Shown here: positions 1 through 9,468 of the stretch, piece after piece
How positions within the stretch are numbered: the first letter of the stretch is position 1
How the letters are laid out: each line of letters begins with the position of its first letter
Origin: Mixophyes australis
Taxonomy: Eukaryota; Chordata; Amphibia; Anura; Limnodynastidae
Direction: 5' to 3'
Assembly: GCA_036250195.1 (NCBI GenBank)
Contig: JAVHZZ010000004.1
Span: 317,687,706-317,751,705 of the forward strand
Length of the DNA: 64,000 bases
The notes under the pieces: generated by a model
Told to the model about the DNA's origin: nothing
Databases searched by the model: none
Seen by the model: only the letters and a program-made list of their open reading frames with translations
Program-made: the position numbers and the translations under genes

Positions 1-1018
1 CTGGAAGATGTTGCCCAATGCCTACAATGCCCAAAACAGGAAGCACTTTCTCATCAGAAATGGAACAAAAGAGAGAGCTTTGTTTTGGGTGATTTAAGCT
101 TGGAATGAATGTAGATGTAAATCTGAATATTCAGGAACAATAAATGAATACAAGTGAGAAAATCTAAACACATTCATGTCTCTGTAAATATGTTTGCTAC
201 ACTTACTTTATTAGCTCTATTAATTTGAAACCATTGTGGATAAAAATTTACAGTTCCCAGATAAACCAAACAGAAAGCACTTAACAATTTGGAAATTGAA
301 AAGTCAGAGATTTCAAAGACTCAAAAAATGTAATAGTCTTACATGTATCCTATTTCAAATAGGGTAATTGCTTACCTACAGTCAAGAAGTGGAGCTGTTC
401 TAACAGGTTGATCTTCAGTTTGAGTTCCAAGTTAAACTAAAATTCCCATGCACTTGTAATCCTTTTATAAGCCTAAACAATACAGTCATCAGCCAATCTG
501 AAGTGAGATGACCTTTTCTTTGTCTTTCCCCAATAGAGGGGTGGGGCAATCTGGCTTTAAGACAAATGGAGGTGCCTATTTCATTTACATATGCATACAA
601 GAAACTCTCTGCATAACAATAGGCATGGCTTGGATGAAACTTTCAATCAGATGATTCCAGAGATTCCAAGGAACTTGCTTCCTGTAGATAATTGACATCT
701 TATATACTAAAGATCCTAATGAATTGTAATATTTTTCAATGTTATCATAAAACATTAAACATGTGTTGGAAATCTTAAGTTGTAACTAATGTGTAAAGCA
801 ATATGGAGAAATACCATATAAAGCATTGGTATATGCTAAATGTTGTCCAAATCCTATTGTATATAAGCATTCTAGAACCAGCAAGTGTTCTAGAAGACAT
901 CATAACAATGTCCCTAAATCTGAACATTCCAAATATATCTGTATAGCAACTATACATTTTGTGGTGCTTTGTTGCAGTAATTAATACTGGCAAATATATG
1001 TATGAACAGATTAAAACA
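1..1018. repeat. Partial unit (distal part)
   Basis: Starts inside subrepeat B and runs through the heat-shock-type element (124-138), subrepeat D, the splice-acceptor-like tract and the TTCTAGAA hairpin to the next anchor. Private changes include CTCATCAG in B, CAGTCATCAG near 485, GAAACTCTC near 601, ATGTTGTCC near 839 and CTGTATAG near 940. It therefore carries more private changes than inner units. Confidence 0.95.
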
Positions 1019-1883
1019 TTAATCCTTTAAAAATGCTATGGATAGAAAGTGTTGTGCCATTAAACAAATATAGTGATGCACCATTTCTAGAGCAGGATGT
1101 TTAACATGCCCAAAATAACAACTGAATGCAAGCAAGCTAAGTATAAGAACTAGATTTTCAAGCTCAAAAATGGTCAAGGGAAGCACTGACGTTAGATTTC
1201 TATGTAAATCTAGAAAACCTAAAAGGCAATACAACCCAAAATAAATATATCCGACTGGAAGATGTTGCCCAATGCCTACAATGCCCAAAACAGGAAGAAC
1301 TTTCTCACCAGAAATGGAACAAAAGAGAGAGCTTTGTTTTGGGTGATTTAAGCTTGGAATGAATTTAGATGGATTGTGCTTTGTGGATCGTGCATGCTTT
1401 GTGGATCCATCCTGGAAAGCCTTCTTTTTTTGGCAGTTGCCTTGAGAGATAACTTGTTAATTCCAATGTTGTTGAAGTTAAGTTGCCTATCAGATTTACA
1501 GTTTGAAGATAAACACCTAATTTTTCATGTTTTAAGCCACATTTACAAAAGCATAAAATTGTTGTTCCTTACATTTTGACACCATACAGACAGGATGAAT
1601 TTGCATATACAATGCCCTAAACAACACAGCACTGTCCTATAAAAGATACACAGGAAAGTGCTTAGTTTAGAGTGTTGAATACATTGTTATTTGCCTGAAT
1701 TATAGAAAATAAAGGAAATTGACAACATTTCAAGATTTCCTGCTGCGTTTCCCATCATTCAAACTAGGAAGCATTTCATATAGTTCAGCTCTAATAAAAT
1801 ATACTGATAACAATTTGCAAATTGAAAAGTCAGAGATTTCAAAGACGAAAATAAAATGAAATAGTCTCACATGTATCCGATTT

Positions 1884-2018
1884 CAAAATAAATATATCAG
1901 ACTGGAAGATGTTGCCCAATGCCTGCAATGCCCAAAACAGGAAGCACTTTCTCACCAGAAATGGAACAAAAGAGAGAGCTTTGTTTTGGGTGATTTAAGC
2001 TTGGAATGAATTTAGATG
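1884..2018 (+). repeat. B/A hybrid subrepeat (exchange point)
   Basis: The left end is B-type (ATATCAGACTGG) and the right end A-type (GAATTTAGATGG), 647 bp after the A copy at 1237. This is the signature of unequal crossing-over inside the identical core of A and B. Private CCTGCAATGC in the core. Confidence 0.92.
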
Positions 2019-2450
2019 GATTGTGCTTTGTGGATCGTGCATGCTTTGTGGATCCATCCTGGAAAGCCTTCTTTTTTTGGCAGTTGCCTTGAGAGATAAC
2101 TTGTTAATTCCAATGTTGTCGAAGTTAAGTTGCCTATCAGATTTACAGTTTGAAGATAAACACCTAATTTTTCATCTTTTAAGCCACATTTACAAAAGCA
2201 TAAAATTGTTGTTCCTTACATTTTGACACCATACAGACAGGATGAATTTGCATATACAATGCCCTAAACAACACAGCACTGTCCTATAAAAGATACACAG
2301 GAAAGTGCTTAGTTTAGAGTGTTGAATACATTGTTATTTGCCTGAATTATAGAAAATAAAGGAAATTGACAACATTTCAAGATTTCCTGCTGCGTTTCCC
2401 ATCATTCAAACTAGGAAGCATTTCATATAGTTCAGCTCTAATAAAATATA

Positions 2451-2466
2451 CTGACATAACATAACA
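2451..2466. other. Deletion junction (989 bp lost)
   Basis: CTGATAACAATTT of subrepeat C has been joined to the CATAACAATG that follows the hairpin, reading CTGACATAACATAACAATG. Both partners share TAACAAT, and the junction carries a small CATAA duplication, typical of microhomology-mediated joining. Confidence 0.8.
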
Positions 2467-2577
2467 ATGTCCCTAAATCTGAACATTCCAAATATATCTG
2501 TCTAGCAACTATACATTTTGTGGTGCTTTGTTGCAGTAAATAATACTGGCAAATATATGTATGAACAGATTAAAACA

Positions 2578-4222
2578 TTAATCCTTTAAAAATGCTATGG
2601 ATAGAAAGTGTTGTGCCATTAAACAAATATAGTGATGCACCATTTCTAGAGCAGGATGTTTAACATGCCCAAAATAACAACTGAATGCAAACAAGCTAAG
2701 TATAAGAACTAGATTTTCAAGCTCAAAAATGGTCAAGGGAAGCACTGACGTTAGATTTCTATGTAAATCTAGAAAACCTAAAAGGCAATACAACCCAAAA
2801 TAAATATATCCGACTGGAAGATGTTGCCCAATGCCTACAATGCCCAAAACAGGAAGAACTTTCTCACCAGAAATGGAACAAAAGAGAGAGCTTTGTTTTG
2901 GGTGATTTAAGCTTGGAATGAATTTAGATGGATTGTGCTTTGTGGATCGTGCATGCTTTGTGGATCCATCCTGGAAAGCCTTCTTTTTTTGGCAGTTGCC
3001 TTGAGAGATAACTTGTTAATTCCAATGTTGTTGAAGTTAAGTTGCCTATCAGATTTACAGTTTGAAGATAAACACCTAATTTTTCATGTTTTAAGCCACA
3101 TTTACAAAAGCATAAAATTGTTGTTCCTTACATTTTGACACCATACAGACAGGATGAATTTGCATATACAATGCCCTAAACAACACAGCACTGTCCTATA
3201 AAAGATACACAGGAAAGTGCTTAGTTTAGATTGTTGAATACATTGTTATTTGCCTGAATTATAGAAAATAAAGGAAATTGACAACATTTCAAGATTTCCT
3301 GCTGCGTTTCCCATCATTCAAACTAGGAAGCATTTCATATAGTTCAACTCTAATAAAATATACTGATAACAATTTGCAAATTGAAAAGTCAGAGATTTCA
3401 AAGACGAAAATAAAATGAAATAGTCTCACATGTATCCGATTTCAAAATAAATATATCAGACTGGAAGATGTTGCCCAATGCCTACAATGCCCAAAACAAG
3501 AAGGAATTTCTCACCAGAAATGGAACAAAAGAGAGAGCTTTGTTTTGGGTGATTTAAGCTTGGAATGAATGTAGATGTAAATCTGAATATTCAGGAACAA
3601 TAAATGAATACAAGTGAGAAAAGCCAAACACATTCATGTCTCTGTAAATATGTTTGCTACACTTACTTTATTAGCTCTATTAATTTGAAACCATTGTGGA
3701 TAAAAATTTACAGTTCCCAGATAAACCAAACAGAAAGCACTTAACAATTTGGAAATTGAAAAGTCAGAGATTTCAAAGACTCAAAAAATATAATAGTCTT
3801 ACATGTATCCTATTTCAAATAGGGTAATTGCTTACCTACAGTCAAGAAGTGGAGCTGTTCTAACAGGTTGATCTTCAGTTTGAGTTCCAAGTTAAACTAA
3901 AATTCCCATGCACTTGTAATCCTTTTATAAGCCTAAACAATACAGTCACCAGCCAATCTGAAGTGAGATGACCTTTTCTTTGTCTTTCCCCAATAGAGGG
4001 GTGGGGCAATCTGGCTTTAAGACAAATGGAGGTGCCTATTTCATTTACATATGCATACAAGACACTCTCTGCATAACAATAGGCATGGCTTGGATGAAAC
4101 TTTCAATCAGATGATTCCAGAGATTCCAAGGAACTTGCTTCCTGTAGATAATTGACATCTTATATACTAAAGATCCTAATGAATTGTAATATTTTTCAAT
4201 GTTATCATAAAACATTAAACAT
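2578..4222. repeat. Unit broken at its distal end by the gap
   Basis: Proximal and middle parts are intact; the hairpin region falls in the gap. Its A copy has GAAGAACTTT instead of GAAGCACTTT, shared with the preceding unit. Its B copy has a private CAAAACAAGAAGGAATTTC. D carries AAAAAATATAATAG. Confidence 0.93.
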
Positions 4223-4422
4223 NNNNNNNNNNNNNNNNNNNNNNNNNNNNNNNNNNNNNNNNNNNNNNNNNNNNNNNNNNNNNNNNNNNNNNNNNNNNNN
4301 NNNNNNNNNNNNNNNNNNNNNNNNNNNNNNNNNNNNNNNNNNNNNNNNNNNNNNNNNNNNNNNNNNNNNNNNNNNNNNNNNNNNNNNNNNNNNNNNNNNN
4401 NNNNNNNNNNNNNNNNNNNNNN
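4223..4422. other. Assembly gap (200 Ns)
   Basis: Exactly 200 N characters. In intact units 909 bp lie between the two gap edges (for example 7314-8222), so at least about 909 bp are missing if one unit is spanned, or more by multiples of 1,901. The missing part would hold a hairpin, an anchor, subrepeat A and a promoter cassette. Reading frames that run through the Ns are meaningless. Confidence 0.97.
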
Positions 4423-5668
4423 GTGTTGAATACATTGTTATTTGCCTGAATTATAGAAAATAAAGGAAATTGACAACATTTCAAGATTTCCTGCTGCATT
4501 TCCCATCATTCAAACTAGGAAGCATTTCATATAGTTCAGCTCTAATAAAATATACTGATAACAATTTGCAAATTGAAAAGTCAGAGATTTCAAAGACGAA
4601 AATAAAATGAAATAGTCTCACATGTATCCGATTTCAAAATAAATATATCAGACTGGAAGATGTTGCCCAATGCCTACAATGCCCAAAACAGGAAGCAATT
4701 TCTCACCAGAAATGGAACAAAAGAGAGAGCTTTGTTTTGGGTGATTTAAGCTTGGAATGAATGTAGATGTAAATCTGAATATTCAGGAACAATAAATGAA
4801 TACAAGTGAGAAAAGCCAAACACATTCATGTCTCTGTAAATATGTTTGCTACACTTACTTTATTAGCTCTATTAATTTGAAACCATTGTGGATAAGAATT
4901 TACAGTTCCCAGATAAACCAAACAGAAAGCACTTAACAATTTGGAAATTGAAAAGTCAGAGATTTCAAAGACTCAAAAAATGTAATAGTCTTACATGTAT
5001 CCTATTTCAAATAGGGTAATTGCTTACCTACAGTCAAGAAGTGGAGCTGTTCTAACAGGTTGATCTTCAGTTTGAGTTCCAAGTTAAACTAAAATTCCCA
5101 TGCACTTGTAATACTTTTATAACCCTAAACAATACAGTCACCAGCCAATCTGAAGTGAGATGACCTTTTCTTTGTCTTTCCCCAATAGATGGGTGGGGCA
5201 ATCTGGCTTTAAGTCAAATGGAGGTGCCTATTTCATTTACATATGCATACAAGACACTCTGCATAACAATAGGCATGGCTTGGATGAAACTTTCAATCAG
5301 ATGATTCCAGAGATTCCAAGGAACTTGCTTCCTGTAGATAATTGACATCTTATATACTAAAGATCCTAATGAATTGTAATATTTTTCAATGTTATCATAA
5401 AACATTAAACATGTGTTGGAAATCTTAAGTTGTAACTAATGTGTAAAGCAATATGGAGAAATACCATATAAAGCATTGGTATATGCTAAATGGTGTCCAA
5501 ATCCTATTGTATATAAGCATTCTAGAACCAGCAAGTGTTCTAGAAGACATCATAACAATGTCCCTAAATCTGAACATTCCAAATATATCTGTCTAGCAAC
5601 TATACATTTTGTGGTGCTTTGTTGCAGTAAATAATACTGGCAAATATATGTATGAACAGATTAAAACA
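4423..5668. repeat. Unit resuming after the gap (distal part)
   Basis: Starts just downstream of the Inr-like site at GTGTTGAATAC. Contains C, B (with GAAGCAATTT), HSE, D and hairpin (5520-5545). Distal haplotype X: AATACTTTTATAACCC, TAAGTCAAATGG and ACACTCTGC (2-bp shorter). CTGCGTTTCC has become CTGCATTTCC near 4495, a CpG decay. Confidence 0.93.
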
Positions 5669-5886
5669 TTAATCCTTTAAAAATGCTATGGATAGAAAGT
5701 GTTGTGCCATTAAACAAATATAGTGATGCACCATTTCTAGAGCAGGATGTTTAACATGCCCAAAATAACAACTGAATGCAAGCAAGCTAAGTATAAGAAC
5801 TAGATTTTCAAGCTCAAAAATGGTCAAGGGAAGCACTGACGTTAGATTTCTATGTAAATCTAGAAAACCTAAAAGGCAATACAACC

Positions 5887-6021
5887 CAAAATAAATATAT
5901 CCGACTGGAAGATGTTGCCCAATGCCTACAATGCCCAAAACAGGAAGCACTTTCTCACCAGAAATGGAACAAAAGAGAGAGCTTTGTTTTGGGTGATTTA
6001 AGCTTGGAATGAATTTAGATG
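5887..6021 (+). repeat. Subrepeat A (135 bp), reference unit
   Basis: Direct repeat of subrepeat B (6534-6668), 647 bp apart. The two differ at only two positions, ATATCCG against ATATCAG near the start and GAATTTAG against GAATGTAG near the end. Flanks are unrelated. Contains a HindIII site (AAGCTT). A and B occur in almost every unit and are the substrate for the 647-bp expansions. Confidence 0.95.
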
Positions 6022-6026
6022 GATTG

Positions 6027-6056
6027 TGCTTTGTGGATCGTGCATGCTTTGTGGAT
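6027..6056 (+). repeat. 18-bp tandem duplication (TGCTTTGTGGAT pair)
   Basis: TGCTTTGTGGAT occurs twice with an 18-bp period, separated by CGTGCA. The second copy runs into the BamHI site GGATCC, the only one I see per unit. One period has been lost at 53048-53059 by slippage or exchange. Confidence 0.9.
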
Positions 6057-6248
6057 CCATCCTGGAAAGCCTTCTTTTTTTGGCAGTTGCCTTGAGAGAT
6101 AACTTGTTAATTCCAATGTTGTTGAAGTTAAGTTGCCTATCAGATTTACAGTTTGAAGATAAACACCTAATTTTTCATGTTTTAAGCCACATTTACAAAA
6201 GCATAAAATTGTTGTTCCTTACATTTTGACACCATACAGACAGGATGA

Positions 6249-6318
6249 ATTTGCATATACAATGCCCTAAACAACACAGCACTGTCCTATAAAAGATACA
6301 CAGGAAAGTGCTTAGTTT
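6249..6318 (+). promoter_or_regulatory. Candidate core promoter: octamer, TATA box, Inr-like site
   Basis: ATTTGCAT, an exact POU/Oct octamer, lies at 6249-6256. A TATA box TATAAAAG follows 31 bp later at 6288-6295. An initiator-like TTAGTTT (consensus YYANWYY) lies at 6312-6318 and would place +1 at A6314, 26 bp from the first T of the TATA box. This order and spacing resemble octamer-dependent TATA promoters such as immunoglobulin V promoters. The cassette recurs in essentially every unit at offsets 580-650 and twice in expanded units. No coding frame follows, so any product would be non-coding. Function is inferred. Confidence 0.4.
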
Positions 6319-6457
6319 AGAGTGTTGAATACATTGTTATTTGCCTGAATTATAGAAAATAAAGGAAATTGACAACATTTCAAGATTTCCTGCTGCGTTT
6401 CCCATCATTCAAACTAGGAAGCATTTCATATAGTTCAGCTCTAATAAAATATACTGA

Positions 6458-6537
6458 TAACAATTTGCAAATTGAAAAGTCAGAGATTTCAAAGACGAAA
6501 ATAAAATGAAATAGTCTCACATGTATCCGATTTCAAA
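6458..6537 (+). repeat. Subrepeat C (80 bp), reference unit
   Basis: Diverged direct copy of subrepeat D (6833-6910). The shared core is AAATTGAAAAGTCAGAGATT with the following TCAAAGAC, then AATAGTCT and ACATGTATCC. Differences include GCAAATTG/GGAAATTG and a 2-bp indel. By eye about nine in ten positions match, so this pair is much older, or less homogenised, than A/B. Confidence 0.9.
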
Positions 6538-6668
6538 ATAAATATATCAGACTGGAAGATGTTGCCCAATGCCTACAATGCCCAAAACAGGAAGCACTTT
6601 CTCACCAGAAATGGAACAAAAGAGAGAGCTTTGTTTTGGGTGATTTAAGCTTGGAATGAATGTAGATG
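6534..6668 (+). repeat. Subrepeat B (135 bp), reference unit
   Basis: Matches subrepeat A at 133 of 135 positions. It directly abuts subrepeat C on its left (4-bp overlap) and the three-module HSE lies 7 bp to its right. Confidence 0.95.
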
Positions 6669-6674
6669 TAAATC

Positions 6675-6689
6675 TGAATATTCAGGAAC
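6675..6689 (+). promoter_or_regulatory. Perfect three-module heat-shock element (HSE)
   Basis: TGAATATTCAGGAAC fits nGAAnnTTCnnGAAn exactly, the canonical trimeric binding site for heat-shock factor (HSF). It lies just after subrepeat B, and the same 15 bp occur at this place in nearly all units (for example 124-138). Whether HSF binds is untested. It is about 360 bp downstream of the candidate start site and about 1.5 kb upstream of the next cassette in the array. Confidence 0.45.
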
Positions 6690-6704
6690 AATAAATGAAT
6701 ACAA

Positions 6705-7087
6705 GTGAGAAAATCCAAACACATTCATGTCTCTGTAAATATGTTTGCTACACTTACTTTATTAGCTCTATTAATTTGAAACCATTGTGGATAAGAATTT
6801 ACAGTTCCCAGATAAACCAAACAGAAAGCACTTAACAATTTGGAAATTGAAAAGTCAGAGATTTCAAAGACTCAAAAAATGTAATAGTCTTACATGTATC
6901 CTATTTCAAATAGGGTAATTGCTTACCTACAGTCAAGAAGTGGAGCTGTTCTAACAGGTTGATCTTCAGTTTGAGTTCCAAGTTAAACTAAAATTCCCAT
7001 GCACTTGTAATCCTTTTATAAGCCTAAACAATACAGTCACCAGCCAATCTGAAGTGAGATGACCTTTTCTTTGTCTTTCCCCAATAG
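6705..7087 (+). other. Candidate intron between splice-like signals
   Basis: A donor-like CAA/GTGAGA starts at 6705 (CAA/GTAAGA in the 26.4-31.6 kb block). An acceptor-like tract, CCTTTTCTTTGTCTTTCCCC followed by AATAG, ends at 7087, with a branch-site-like CCTAAAC upstream near 7023. The tract is strongly pyrimidine-rich in an otherwise A-rich strand and is kept in all units. If the candidate promoter is used this would give a spliced non-coding RNA. It could equally be chance. Confidence 0.2.
6833..6910 (+). repeat. Subrepeat D (78 bp), reference unit
   Basis: Diverged copy of subrepeat C, 375 bp downstream. It is followed by TAGGGTAATT rather than by a B-type segment. I saw no expansion using C/D, in keeping with the lower identity. 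Confidence 0.9.
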
Positions 7088-7420
7088 ATGGGTGGGGCAA
7101 CCTGGCTTTAAGACAAATGGAGGTGCCTATTTCATTTACATATGCATACAAGACACTCTCTGCATAACAATAGGCATGGCTTGGATGAAACTTTCAATCA
7201 GATGATTCCAGAGATTCCAAGGAACTTGCTTCCTGTAGATAATTGACATCTTATATACTAAAGATCCTAATGAATTGTAATATTTTTCAATGTTATCATA
7301 AAACATTAAACATGTGTTGGAAATCTTAAGTTGTAACTAATGTGTAAAGCAATATGGAGAAATACCATATAAAGCATTGGTATATGCTAAATGGTGTCCA
7401 AATCCTATTGTATATAAGCA

Positions 7421-7446
7421 TTCTAGAACCAGCAAGTGTTCTAGAA
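7421..7446 (+). promoter_or_regulatory. TTCTAGAA inverted pair (hairpin; two HSE dimers)
   Basis: TTCTAGAAC (7421-7429), an 8-base loop CAGCAAGT, then GTTCTAGAA (7438-7446) form a perfect 9-bp stem. Each arm contains TTCnnGAA, a two-module HSE, and also an XbaI site. TATATAAG lies directly upstream at 7411-7418. A further two-module site, TGAACATTCC, lies at 7472-7481. Present in nearly all units. At about 60884 one arm is TTCTTGAA, which keeps the HSE but weakens the stem. Confidence 0.6.
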
Positions 7447-7569
7447 GACATCATAACAATGTCCCTAAATCTGAACATTCCAAATATATCTGTCTAGCAA
7501 CTATACATTTTGTGGTGCTTTGTTGCAGTAAATAATACTGGCAAATATATGTATGAACAGATTAAAACA

Positions 7570-9468
7570 TTAATCCTTTAAAAATGCTATGGATAGAAAG
7601 TGTTGTGCCATTAAACAAATATAGTGATGCACCATTTCTAGAGCAGGATGTTTAACATGCCCAAAATAACAACTGAATGCAAGCAAGCTAAGTATAAGAA
7701 CTAGATTTTCAAGCTGAAAAATGGTCAAGGGAAGCACTGACGTTAGATTTCTATGTAAATCTAGAAAACCTAAAAGGCAATACAACCCAAAATAAATATA
7801 TCCGACTGGAAGATGTTGCCCAATGCCTACAATGCCCAAAACAGGAAGCACTTTCTCACCAGAAATGGAACAAAAGAGAGAGCTTTGTTTTGGGTGATTT
7901 AAGCTTGGAATGAATTTAGATGGATTGTGCTTTGTGGATCGTGCATGCTTTATGGATCCATCCTGGAAAGCCTTCTTTTTTTGGCAGTTGCCTTGAGAGA
8001 TAACTTGTTAATTCCAATGTTGTTGAAGTTAAGTTGCCTATCAGATTTACAGTTTGAAGATAAACACCTAATTTTTCATGTTTTAAGCCACATTTACAAA
8101 AGCATAAAATTGTTGTTCCTTACATTTTGACACCATACAGACAGGATGAATTTGCATATACAATGCCCTAAACAACACAGCACTGTCCTATAAAAGATAC
8201 ACAGGAAAGTGCTTAGTTTAGAGTGTTGAATACATTGTTATTTGCCTGAATTATAGAAAATAAAGGAAATTGACAACATTTCAAGATTTCCTGCTGCGTT
8301 TCCCATCATTCAAACTAGGAAGCATTTCATATAGTTCAGCTCTAATAAAATATACTGATAACAATTTGCAAATTGAAAAGTCAGAGATTTCAAAGACGAA
8401 AATAAAATGAAATAGTCTCACATGTATCCGATTTCAAAATAAATATATCAGACTGGAAGATGTTGCCCAATGCCTACAATGCCCAAAACAGGAAGCACTT
8501 TCTCACCAGAAATGGAACAAAAGAGAGAGCTTTGTTTTGGGTGATTTAAGCTTGGAATGAATGTAGATGTAAATCTGAATATTCAGGAACAATAAATGAA
8601 TACAAGTGAGAAAAGCCAAACACATTCATGTCTCTGTAAATATGTTTGCTACACTTACTTTATTAGCTCTATTAATTTGAAACCATTGTGGATAAGAATT
8701 TACAGTTCCCAGATAAACCAAACAGAAAGCACTTAACAATTTGGAAATTGAAAAGTCAGAGATTTCAAAGACTCAAAAAATGTAATAGTCTTACATGTAT
8801 CCTATTTCAAATAGGGTAATTGCTTACCTACAGTCAAGAAGTGGAGCTGTTCTAACAGGTTGATCTTCAGTTTGAGTTCCAAGTTAAACTAAAATTCCCA
8901 TGCACTTGTAATACTTTTATAACCCTAAACAATACAGTCACCAGCCAATCTGAAGTGAGATGACCTTTTCTTTGTCTTTCCCCAATAGATGGGTGGGGCA
9001 ATCTGGCTTTAAGTCAAATGGAGGTGCCTATTTCATTTACATATGCATACAAGACACTCTGCATAACAATAGGCATGGCTTGGATGAAACTTTCAATCAG
9101 ATGATTCCAGAGATTCCAAGGAACTTGCTTCCTGTAGATAATTGACATCTTATATACTAAAGATCCTAATGAATTGTAATATTTTTCAATGTTATCATAA
9201 AACATTAAACATGTGTTGGAAATCTTAAGTTGTAACTAATGTGTAAAGCAATATGGAGAAATACCATATAAAGCATTGGTATATGCTAAATGGTGTCCAA
9301 ATCCTATTGTATATAAGCATTCTAGAACCAGCAAGTGTTCTAGAAGACATCATAACAATGTCCCTAAATCTGAACATTCCAAATATATCTGTCTAGCAAC
9401 TATACATTTTGTGGTGCTTTGTTGCAGTAAATAATACTGGCAAATATATGTATGAACAGATTAAAACA
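7570..9468. repeat. 1,899-bp unit, haplotype X
   Basis: Two bases shorter because ACACTCTCTGC is ACACTCTGC (a CT slippage). Private changes: AAGCTGAAAAATGG near 7713 and GCTTTATGGATCC near 7947. Confidence 0.96.

Larger units (their letters stand above)
1019..2577. repeat. Rearranged unit, 1,559 bp
   Basis: Contains two proximal segments in tandem. Subrepeat A (1237-1371) and a B/A hybrid (1884-2018) are 647 bp apart, and each is followed by a promoter cassette. A 989-bp deletion joined at about 2451-2466 then removes C, B, the three-module HSE, D and the hairpin. The sum 1,901 + 647 - 989 equals 1,559, the observed length. The second half has GTTGTCGAAG and CATCTTTTAAG variants. Confidence 0.93.
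5669..7569. repeat. Standard 1,901-bp unit, used as reference
   Basis: Complete unit with all internal elements, taken as the reference for the internal features listed below. Distal haplotype Y: GATGGGTGGGGCAACCTGG after the pyrimidine tract. Confidence 0.97.

Noticed and set aside
4152..4499. Frames running through the N block
   Set aside because: They consist mainly of undetermined residues and have no meaning.
5669..5950. 93-codon minus-strand frame repeated in nearly all units
   Set aside because: It opens with GTG rather than ATG. Variants between units are mostly amino-acid changing (I counted about eight such types against two silent), as expected without selection. A 1-bp insertion breaks it at 19.16 kb. 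No domain is recognisable.
6026..6229. 67-codon plus-strand frame repeated in most units
   Set aside because: Starts with GTG, overlaps the promoter-like region, is interrupted in several units (13.7, 15.6, 33.4, 35.3 and 40.9 kb) and resembles no known protein.
6966..7151. 61-codon minus-strand frame (and overlapping 61/63-codon frames in X units)
   Set aside because: Opens with TTG. Which frame is open depends on a 2-bp CT slippage, so the frames are by-products of sequence repetition. They also cover the splice-acceptor-like tract.
7421..7446. Rho-independent terminator at the hairpin
   Set aside because: The stem is AT-rich and has no following U tract, and the context is eukaryotic.
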